The position numbers were made by a program, and so were the translations under genes. DNA of 64,000 nucleotides from Sthenelais limicola (lineage: Eukaryota > Annelida > Polychaeta > Phyllodocida > Sigalionidae): the NCBI GenBank assembly GCA_942159475.1, contig OW804097.1, positions 12,029,172 to 12,093,171 of the forward strand, given 5' to 3'. Shown piece by piece: positions 55,649-64,000 of the stretch. Position 1 is the first letter of the stretch; the number at the start of each line of letters is the position of its first letter. Under the pieces are notes generated by a model. That model saw nothing but the letters and a program-made list of their open reading frames with translations. It was not told the origin of the DNA and did no database searches.

Positions 55649-55897
55649 GTTTCCTTCCTACAGATGGCCCATGGGTAAGACCATAAAGTGCCTTTCTGTC
55701 ACTTCTGTCTCTCCCTTCTTCTCTATCTCTATTCCCTGGGTAAGATCATAAACTACCTCCCTCTCAACTCTCCCGCCCTTGATATAACCTTCTATGTGTT
55801 GATAAGGGCGTAAAGCAACCAATCTCACTCACTCACTCCCACAGGTGAAGGAATTCCGGCACAAAAGTCCTTTCCACAGTTTGTGCAACATGCCCCT

Positions 55898-56690
55898 AAA
55901 GATGACTTGAAGAACGCCATGATATGTGAAGGATGCGCGGGCACGATGCGCACTGAGCAATTGTTGATCGGCGTCTCGTCTGCACCGACGTCATCATGGT
56001 TGTCATGCAATGTCGTCTGCTACCGGTGGTCGCCATGGAAACAGATTTGTACCCGACCATCCTGGCCTCGGGGAAACAGGTCTTTGTCTTGTTGGCTATA
56101 TATATATATGTTTTCCCAAAATATCATTCATTTCTTAATGTAAAAAGATGTTACACCTCATTTCACTCGTTTAATCAATAATAATATGATAGGATCTTTG
56201 TTATCAATGTTTGTATGTATTTTCGGTAGTTATATTATGTTTGCTAAAACTTTAAGAATCAGCAAACTCCGAGAATAGTGTAATTCGTTCATAGGCCTAC
56301 AATGCTTTTGTCTGAATAAGAACTATTTAATTACAAATACACATAAATTAAATCAAATGAAATAAGAATGAATTAAGACCTTGATAAAGGTACAAATAAA
56401 ATACGTTATGTCTATTTATATGAATGCAAATAGAATTTTAACCCTGATAACCTGAGATCAAAATAAATAATGTAATTATGATAACTATTGATATTGCAGC
56501 TCATATTTCGGGTTAATAAGATTTGTTCCACAATATTCGCAAAGAATATTCACTTTATTCACAAAGAACACTTCACGAATTGATTGAATTTGAATACTGA
56601 ATTGCTTGCTTGCTAGATGGATAAAGTTCTATTGTCATAATATAGATCATATATAAGTAATAATTACTAATATGGTCAATTAGAAAACAT
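55898..56690. other. Unassigned
   Basis: A GC-richer patch at 55940-56080 (TCGGCGTCTCGTCTGCACCG) grades into AT-rich DNA. No gene. Confidence 0.4.
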
Positions 56691-56959
56691 GAGAAAAGCT
56701 TCTTCTTCTTCTTCTTCTCTCCTGTTGGTCCTGGGTAAGACCTTAAAGTGCTATCTGTCTCTCCTTCTATTTCTCTCTCTCCTTCTCTTTCTCTCTCTCC
56801 TTCTTTGTCCTTCTCTCCCTTCTTCTCTATCTCTATTTCCTGGGTATGACCATAAAGTGCCTTTCTGTCTCTTTGTCTCTGCCTCTCTCTCCCTTCTTCT
56901 CTATCTCTATTTCCTGGGTAAGATCATAAACTGCCTCCCTCTCAGCTCTCCCGCCCTTG

Positions 56960-57575
56960 ATAAAACCATATTAAATGTGTTGATAAGGGCATAAAGCAAC
57001 CTATCACACTCACTCTTCTCTCCCTCTCAGCTCTGCCACCCTTGATATAACCTTCAATGAGTTGATAAGGGCGTAAAGCAACCAATCTCACTCACTCACT
57101 CCCTCTCAGCTCTCCCGCCCTTGATATAACCTTCTTCAATGTGTTGATAAGGGCGTAAAGCAACCAAACTCACTCCCTCACTCACTCTCAGCTCTCCCGC
57201 CCTTGATATAACCATATTAAATCTGTTGATAAGGGCGTAAAGCAACCAATCTCACTCACTCACTCACTCTCAGCTCTCCCGCCCTTGATATAACCATATT
57301 AAATGTGTTGATAAGGGCGTAAAGCAACCAATCTCACTCACTCCCTCTCAGCTCTCCCGCCCTTGATATAACCATCTTAAATGTGTTGATAAGGGCGTAA
57401 AGCAACCAATCTCCCCCACTCACTCTCAGCTCTCCCGCCCTTGATATAACCATATTAAATGTGTTGATAAGGGCGTAAAGCAACCAATCTCCCCCACTCA
57501 CTCTCAGCTCTCCCGCCCTTGATATAACCATATTAAATGTGTTGATTAGGGCGTAAAGCAACCACTCACTCACTC
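56960..57575 (-). repeat. Rep-G tandem array, eight units, inverted
   Basis: The reverse complement of the 54.6 kb units, GCGTAAAGCAACCAATCTC with CCGCCCTTGATATAACC, repeats eight times with a 78-81 bp period. 56750-56950 matches the purine-rich block of the composite in reverse. The two arrays make a large inverted pair about 2 kb apart. Confidence 0.88.
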
Positions 57576-57900
57576 ACTCTTCTCTCCTGACTGAAACATT
57601 AGAGCGTAGGGCACTTGGTGTATTTGAGGGAGTGGAGATTCAGGTCTGACAGTGGTGTATTTGAGGGAGTGGAGGGATGAGGTTTTGCTGGTAGATAAAT
57701 GATGGGTAAGGAGGCATGCAAGATGGCGGCGGATATAAGATGTGGATAAGGCAGCCCCTCCATGTCCGTATTACACGCTCATATTACACGCTCTCACCAG
57801 GCTATAGGTCCATGCACAACATAGGGGCAGGTTTCATAAATCATTAAATGTAGCTATTGAAATGACAGGATGTGATGTTTTAGCAGAAGAGACACATACT

Positions 57901-58113
57901 CTAGGCCCAAACCCTCAGATCAGATGAGAATGATATGTCAGTGATTGGACACCTACTTCGCTAATCGGTTTCCTTGTCTAGGATTAAATTAGGCGTTCTA
58001 ATGGGATTTTAATGGCATTCTGCTGTCTTGATGGAATTATAATGACAGTTTGCGGTTTGAAGCGAGAAGCTTTCCCTCCGTTTGAAGGGACTCTCTCATC
58101 TTTGGGCCTAGAC
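57901..58113 (+). mobile_element. Rep-F full length
   Basis: CTAGGCCCAAACCCTCAGAT to CATCTTTGGGCCTAG, 213 bp. About 15-bp inverted ends. No coding capacity. Confidence 0.88.
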
Positions 58114-58943
58114 TGGTGACTAACAAGATTAAAAACCTCCATTACTCACGAGCCTTTAACAATTCAAATATTGCTCAGGGTTAATAAGTCAACCCAATGG
58201 GCAGAATAAGGGAAATCATCCATTTCTTATAGTACAAGTGATTTGAAAATATTCGTGGTATTCTTTATTTTTTATTATTTATAAATTGTCAATACTTATG
58301 TTGCTGGTGGTCTGACTAAAACAGATTTTTAAAAATCAAAGTATCATCATTTTTTAAATCAAAGTATCATCATATCATATATTACACAGGGAGTGATTGA
58401 GGTATATAATATATATAATATCTGGAGGATTTGGTCGATTCATCGATTATCGCTCACCCTCATACAGAGAGGTAATCTATGTGAAAGAGCCATCTTGTTC
58501 TTTATCAATGTCCTGATTATTGTTTAAATATGCAGGTGTTTGTGGTTTCTAAATACAGTAGTTCATTCATAATTAAGTAAACATATACAACTTATTCTAC
58601 ATCACAATCATCTTTGCTTATGTTGCGCTGGTAATGGTTTTCCTATCCTTCTCTTAATTTGTATAAAATTGTTCACTAATATCTGTGTACATAAGTATTA
58701 TCAATTTATTAGAGCAATGCATGGAAGTTGTGTAAAATATTACTGTATTTCATATAATACTTATTATCTGTTATTTAAAAAAGAAATGTCATAGACAACG
58801 ATAAAAATGTAATCTATTATATGTATGACGGTAATTGTATGGTGACAAAACCTATTGGAAGACGTGGAAGTAATTTTTCAAATATACACATCTTTTTGTA
58901 CAACGCTTTTAGGTACAAATAAATGATATGTTGAATTGAATAG
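58114..58943. other. Unassigned AT-rich
   Basis: AAATCAAAGTATCATCAT is doubled near 58335-58370. A retroelement-like GGTACAAATAAATGATATG with TTGAATTGAA tail ends at about 58940. Confidence 0.4.
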
Positions 58944-59297
58944 AATAGGGGACTTGCATAGCCGCCATCCTGAATCTTGATTTCCATGGAATTATGGGAC
59001 TAATGGTACTGTGTAAAATCTATATAAAACAAGCCATGTTCAGCATGGAATATTTATCAGTGCTCTAATGTCAATATCCATGTGTTATACATTTTCCATA
59101 ACACAAGTCCCTATCTTTCCCATCATACATTTGGTTTTCATAGTTTATTTATGCACGCTCTGATATTGGTGAAAACTTTTCTTTTTACAATTTTCATAAA
59201 ATGGTTGCCAAATATTTGTATGCTATAGATTTGAACAGAATGCATCCCATGATGCACTGTAAAAGACATGCGCAGTGAGACATACAAATCCCCTATT
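58944..59297 (+). mobile_element. Rep-C full length
   Basis: AATAGGGGACTTGCATAGCC to CATACAAATCCCCTATT, 354 bp: the best uninterrupted copy. TTGAAT occurs near both flanks but no clean target duplication is defined. Confidence 0.88.
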
Positions 59298-59774
59298 GAA
59301 TTTAGACAGAATCAGAAACACTAATCTAATCTATAGGCTCATGCACCTCTACATGTCCCATACGTATTACTTACAGTTTCATCTTTTTCAGGAATTTGCC
59401 CCATCTCAGTGTAGACATGTTTAACGACAAAGGGGCGCGTGGCAAGCTTTGATATGAGACGCGGAGAATTATAGCAATTATACATAATGATGCATTGGTT
59501 CCGCCACTAACACTGCCTCCGGCTATACATACACTCATACATACAGGTCTTACAGGCGCCGCACTCCAAATATATTTAAATATGACAGAACTATTAAAGG
59601 AGCATGCCATCTAGTTATTCATGGTTTGTTTGGAATTGACAAATATTCAGTAATTTGCCGCCATTTGTCATGCTATGGATGGGTGCTATATGCACCGCCA
59701 AATCAGGACATCTTGACTTATAGAGAAAGCATGTGATTTACAATTTTAGAGTTCTTCCACCGAACCCCATTTAT

Positions 59775-59978
59775 GTCGCAGAAATGTTATTTTTGTGTTT
59801 TATTCACAAGGTCTCTTACTAAAATGTTCTGATAGTCATAGGAATACATACCAAATCTCCAGACAGTGTATTAAATATATTCTTATGTTTTAAAGGTCTT
59901 CATATGGAGTTTATCTAGCTACTTCACTGGTATTGCCGACCTGGAAATATTGCTAACTTTTTTCAAAAACACATCACA
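59775..59978 (+). mobile_element. Rep-D internal-deletion copy
   Basis: GTCGCAGAAATGTTATTTTT, CTCCAGACAGTGTATTAAAT, CTACTTCACTGGT and AATATTGCTAAC, then a jump to ACACATCACA. Confidence 0.7.
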
Positions 59979-60082
59979 TATTAGGATATTGATCCAGGTA
60001 TAAATGCACCCAGTCTTGCTGCTTACTATTAGACTTTCTCTAACGAATACTCAGCTTGCCTTTTCATTTGCTTTGTCTTGAC

Positions 60083-60765
60083 AATAGAGTACTTGCATAG
60101 ATGTCATCCTGAATCTTGATTTGCATGGAATACATCGCTTCCGGGATTGGGTGTTCGCGTGTAAAAGAGGTAGAAAAAAACTATTTCCGTCATGTCGCTT
60201 GCGGCATCTACACTTCCGGTTCCGTAGCTAAGAAGTACGCAACATGACACAAAGTTGCTGGCTACTTTCGTCGAGTTAATAAATTTCTACAGAGTTTGGA
60301 ATTTACGTGCTCTGATTATGCTAGGCAAGCTAAGGTAACTATGGATAATATCCAATTAAAAGGTTGACCTCCATGAAAGCATTAACAAAATGAGGCGAGT
60401 GGTGCATAAGCCACCGGAAGTGCGTATATCGTCGACCCAAGCGGTGGTTGTGCTATTTCTACCTCCTTTCGCCTGCTAGGGAGAGTTCACACCCAATCTT
60501 GAAAGCGATGTTTTATGGTACAGTATAAAATCTATAGATAACATCATATTCAGCATGGAATATTCATTGGTGCTCCAATGTCAATATGTTTCCCTAAGAC
60601 AAGACTTCATCTTTCCCATCATGCATTTGGTTTTCATAGATCAGTCACACAAGCTATAATATTGGTGACACAATTCTTGCAATTTTAGATAAAAATGTTG
60701 CCAAATATTTGTAAGTCAGATTTGAACTGAATCCATCCCATGATGCACTATAACAGACATGCGCA
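60083..60765 (+). mobile_element. Rep-C carrying nested Rep-I
   Basis: AATAGAGTACTTGCATAG to ATTTGCATGGAATA, then 378 bp of Rep-I, then ATGGTACAGTATAAAATC to GACATGCGCA. The right end is lost. Confidence 0.82.
60133..60510. mobile_element. Rep-I, 378-bp TIR element
   Basis: Left CATCGCTTCCGGGATTGGGT and right ACCCAATCTTGAAAGCGATG are inverted repeats (17/20). A further GAGGTAGAAA/TTTCTACCTC pair lies inside. No coding capacity. Seen once here. Confidence 0.75.
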
Positions 60766-61176
60766 ATTTATTGAGCTCAATATCAAACATATAATATTCT
60801 CATGAGACAAGAGACCAAGAGATGATGAATAGAATTATAAAATTGAAAAGAATATCTGTTACCTAGGAAATCTTGGCGTAAGCAGTATTATACCTGAAAT
60901 AGCAGTTGTTATAATTGCGGTTTTCTATCATCAATGACCTGGATGTTCGATCCCTCTGGAAAGATCCGCAAGAGAGGCCTAGACATTACTGGTAAATTCT
61001 AAACGCTGTATAAAAGGACATTTTTCGAGAAAAGAAATACAGAAATGTTTTTTTAAAAAATTGACTTATTTTAGACTAGAGTTAAATGTGTATAAGAATG
61101 TTAGATATTCATAATGAAGGACTTGTCACAGCTTATTGGGCTGACGATATCATTGCTGAGAACTGAACAGATTTAT

Positions 61177-61410
61177 GGGTGGAATCACCAGAAAATGTAC
61201 AATTCGCCTTCACCAATCCTCTCAAATAAAACAAATTTAAGACAAAATGAGGATCAAAATACAGTTCACTATAACCAAACACATGGTTTGAATCAAAGTA
61301 ATATCAAATATAATCAGATTAACCTTGTATTGACCATTTTCCACTCGGATTTATCAGAATTTCCTAAATGTGTTGATGTGCCAATTGTATATTTTCTGGG
61401 GATCTGTCCT
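61177..61410 (-). mobile_element. Rep-A full length, diverged
   Basis: GGGTGGAATCACCAGAAAA to GGATCTGTCCT. Confidence 0.8.
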
Positions 61411-61885
61411 ACTGATAGTGTGTACTCCATGAACTGTTGAAGGGCTTTTGCAAGAAACATAAAGATACTAAACCATACCTTGGCTATAAATTGGCTCAAG
61501 CACTTATTATTACTTGTGAAATACCAGAAATATACAAGAACTAGAAATACTTTAAGAGATATAAACATTTGTGTAGAAGGAAGATTTCTACTCTCTTTTT
61601 ACAAATGACTACTGCACATATAGAATACATCACTTCCGACAAGTACTGATGGTAGAAACTCAAGCTAATCTTCGCTTGAATAAGTTCAAGTAAAGTGTGC
61701 TGTACAAAAAGAAATACCATCTTGCCAAAAAAAGAGAATAATTTTCAAGCTTGTTCTCAATATGGGCAGAATATGAACAAATTCATGGTGACATTTCGTA
61801 TATCCATCCACCAGTTCACCACTCCATCCTGAGGCTATACTTCCTTGTCTATTCTACCCCCAACACTATTGTATTACCAGTAGCG

Positions 61886-62119
61886 GGGTGAGTCGCCAGA
61901 ACATGTACAACTCACCTTCACCAATTCTCTCAAATAACCCAAATTTCAGACGAATATAAAGTTCAAAATACAGTTCAACCTAACCAAACAGATTGCTAGA
62001 ATCAATGCAATGCCGAATATACCCGAATTTACCTAGTATTGACCAAATTGTAGTCTTATGTAGCAGAAATTACTAAATATGTACAGCTGCCAATTGTACA
62101 TTTTCTGAAAATCTGACCC
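61886..62119 (-). mobile_element. Rep-A full length (subfamily 1)
   Basis: GGGTGAGTCGCCAGAACATG to AATCTGACCC. Confidence 0.9.
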
Positions 62120-62285
62120 ATGGTATCATGCTCTAAATTGTTTACCTACAAAATACAAACCAGTCATGTGGGTTCATTCTTTCTCTCTCTCCTCAACTTC
62201 TCCCCCTCCCCCCTCCCCTGGCGACCTCCCCCAACGCCATCTATATGACAGCTCAGACATTAATACCATGTGAATTCCACCAATC
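62120..62285. other. Unassigned pyrimidine-rich
   Basis: CTCTCTCC and CCCCCTCCCCTGGCG runs upstream of the CTCF-like pair. Confidence 0.4.
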
Positions 62286-62340
62286 CATACCGCCAGGGGG
62301 CAGTGCTAACCGCCGCACAATGCCCTCTACCGGCAGTGAA
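62286..62340. promoter_or_regulatory. Two convergent CTCF-like sites
   Basis: CCGCCAGGGGGCAGTGC (plus, 62290-62306) and CCGGTAGAGGGCA (minus, 62321-62333) both fit the CTCF core and face each other 14 bp apart. Confidence 0.45.
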
Positions 62341-62792
62341 CAGAAGCATCAATGCCCTCACTTCTTGGCCTCTGCCAAAAGCGACATTTGACACCGGCGG
62401 CGTTTCCCTTCCATTTCTTCTCCGCCTTTTATAAGTATGATGAGATTATGAACCAAGTCAGCTCAGGAGAAGCAAACTACTGCGCATCACACCATGCCTT
62501 CTGATGATTCTTTCAGATAAGATCGGTCAACAGGGCCCACCGCCGGCTAGGCCCAGTTTCTCGGCCCCAATATGGTAACGCCTGGCCTTTCTGCTTGTCG
62601 CCAAGAAGGCATGGCCCGAGGTGCACTAGGCACCGTAGTTATTATATTTAAAGGTTCTAACTGAGGGGAAAGTGTGGTATTGAATCAGTATGTGGTCCTC
62701 TTGGTGCTCTGTGTCTGTGTTTGTATGAGAGATTTACTTTATGTATACGAGGTGGATTGGTTGTGGTGGTGATCAGAGTCAAGCACTCCTGT

Positions 62793-63027
62793 GGGTGAAG
62801 TCGCCAGAAAATGTACAATTCACTCTCACCAATTTTTTCAAATAACCCAAATTTCAGACAAAAATACAGTTCAAAATACAGTTCAACCTAACCAAACAGA
62901 TTGCTAGAATCAATGCAATGCCAAATATACTCGAATTTACATAGTATTGACCTTTTTCCAGCCTAATTTAGCGGAAATTATTAAATGTGTACAGCTACCA
63001 ATTGTACATTTTCTGACAATCTGACCC
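62793..63027 (-). mobile_element. Rep-A between imperfect 38-48 bp duplications
   Basis: GGGTGAAGTCGCCAGAAAA to AATCTGACCC. The blocks 62740-62787 and 63031-63068 both run from ATGTATA to GTCAAGCACT, with about 10 bp missing from the second. Confidence 0.9.
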
Positions 63028-63328
63028 ATCATGTATATAAGAGGTTGTGTTGATGAACGTCAAGCACTAGGGCATGGTATGGGGTCAAGCATGGGGCTAG
63101 GGCTGGTGGTCCATACAATACTTTCTCATTAAACTCCTTTACATGATCCCTATGTCAGATCTACAGTTTGTTCACATTGACTGAGCTTTGGAAGGATTCT
63201 GTCCCCTCTGCCACTGGCTCTGGCAGATAATATTTTGCCTTTAGAACTGCTTTTCTAATAAAAAAATCAGTAAATTCTGTAAGGAAAAAATGTTTAGCGC
63301 CCAAACAATAACCATCCTGATCCCAATA

Positions 63329-63652
63329 TGTGATGTGTTAAAGGAAAATGAGTCACAAGTCGGAAAAATGATATTTGTCTAAGTGATTTATTCACAAGAT
63401 CTCTTTGTTGGAATGTTTTCATTTTGGGGAGTTTAGCCCGTTCAGTCATATATGAATATATGTATCAAATCTCCAGACAGTGCATCAAATATATCCTTGC
63501 GTTTCGAAGGTGATTCTATGCCGTATATATAGTTACTTTACTGGTAACTGGCAGTCCAGAAATATTGCAAACATTTAAAACAAATAAGAATATCAAATTT
63601 AGAATATGGAAATATTTTTAGCTGTCCTAATGTTTACCATCAATAGAATCGG
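63329..63652 (+). mobile_element. Rep-D, right end missing
   Basis: TGTGATGTGTTAAAGG, AGTCACAAGTCGGAAAAAT to TGTTTACCATCAATAG. It preserves TTTACTGGTAACTGG, the uninterrupted form of the site hit by Rep-E at 30906. Confidence 0.8.
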
Positions 63653-63889
63653 ATGTTTTGTATTGGGTAAGTTCCATGTTCTGTTTAGAATTTTACAGAT
63701 ATGTAAACATTTTCTCATAATGACAAATGTATAGCTATGGAGACTACTTAAAGTCTAAGTTAAAGTTTGAGTTAAATCTAATGTCGACCATACAATAGAG
63801 TCTCTACCTTTCGGCCCACTCTACTACCGATCTAAGAATTACCTTTGTAAAGTTTAAACACAATTTGCCATAACAATTTTGGTACGCGG

Positions 63890-64000
63890 TCCCATCTCTT
63901 CCCCGACCCTCTTTTTCTCTCCCCTCTCTTTCTCTCCCCTCTTTTTCTCTCCCCTCTTTTTCTCTCCCCTCTTTTTCTCTTCCTCTCTCTCCCTCCTCTC
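63890..64000 (-). repeat. Polypyrimidine tract at window end
   Basis: CTCTTTTTCTCTCCC units of about 15-16 bp repeated, still open at the end of the window. Confidence 0.9.

Larger units (their letters stand above)
54611..55897. mobile_element. Composite element bounding Rep-G tandem units
   Basis: AGGGGCCTGTTGTACAAGC at the left pairs with the inverse of GTTTGTGCAACATGCCCCT at the right (about 24 of 30 positions over the full ends). Inside are six direct Rep-G units, a purine-rich GAGATAGAGAAGAAGGG block, the nested Rep-C fold-back, and one inverted Rep-G unit at about 55770-55840. The plan, inverted ends with an internal tandem core, recalls 'pearl'-type elements described in molluscs. That likeness is an inference. 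Confidence 0.65.

Noticed and set aside
57334..57573. 79-codon frame with a 26-residue repeat (WLLYALINTF...)
   Set aside because: It is the 78-bp Rep-G unit read in frame. 78 is divisible by 3, so the repeat is automatic. Other units of different length break it.

Overview
The window looks like repeat-rich, non-coding nuclear DNA from a metazoan, probably a marine invertebrate. It is AT-rich, full of short non-autonomous DNA transposons, LINE 3' ends and micro/minisatellites, and no open frame forms a convincing complete gene. The clearest genes are a eukaryotic nuclear tRNA-Leu(CAG) at 45563-45646 (minus) with a pol III T-run terminator, and a broken LINE fragment at 33442-33862 (minus) that matches the C-terminal part of L1/Tx1-type LINE proteins. 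The tandem unit with GTGAGTGAG and 'TTTACGCC' at 54.6-57.6 kb resembles arrays I associate with molluscs. That assignment is a low-confidence inference.

Repeat families, named here for convenience. Rep-A: about 235 bp, ends GGGTCAG...CTGACCC, inner block AGAAAATGTACAATT at both ends, 36 copies or fragments found by eye, 4-bp target duplications at five copies. Rep-B: about 355 bp, ends GGCCAAAA...TTTTGGCC, TAA target duplication, 3 copies. Rep-C: about 350 bp, ends AATAGGGGATTTGCAT, 5 loci. Rep-D: about 410 bp, ends TGTGATGTGTTTCAGG with AGTCACAAGTCGCAAAA, 11 loci. Rep-E: one 1981-bp element with CACTCTCCCGC ends. Rep-F: about 200 bp, ends CTAGGCCCAAA, 5 copies. Rep-G: 78-87 bp tandem units, partly inside a TIR-bounded composite. 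Rep-H: one 1232-bp element with GGCCCCCGTTGCATAAA ends. Rep-I: one 378-bp element with CATCGCTT ends.

Layout. 0-9.4 kb: LINE end, Rep-A/C/D/F, a polypurine tract, a Rep-D tandem cluster carrying a nested Rep-B and a hammerhead-like fragment. 9.4-17 kb: Rep-A copies, a CpG-rich block, a 23-24 bp minisatellite. 17-26 kb: Rep-A with long flanking duplications, a 600-bp polypurine tract, a Rep-C dimer, a CpG-rich block. 26-36 kb: Rep-H, CpG-rich blocks, a nest Rep-D > Rep-E > tRNA-derived SINE, the LINE relic, and a CpG-rich candidate first exon. 36-45 kb: Rep-B with a 35-bp flanking duplication, more Rep-A, and a 600-bp insertion with three palindromes. 45-58 kb: tRNA-Leu, a second hammerhead-like fragment, Rep-A/D/F, and the Rep-G composite. 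58-64 kb: Rep-C (one with nested Rep-I), Rep-A, Rep-D and a pyrimidine-rich end.

The most unusual signal is that elements of different families repeatedly sit between direct duplications of 32 to about 177 bp, although intact copies of the same families show ordinary 3-4 bp target duplications. A second theme is CpG-rich islands with matches to CTCF, NRF1, CRE and TCTCGCGAGA motifs. These are motif readings by eye, not proof of function. Boundaries of repeats are approximate by a few bases.
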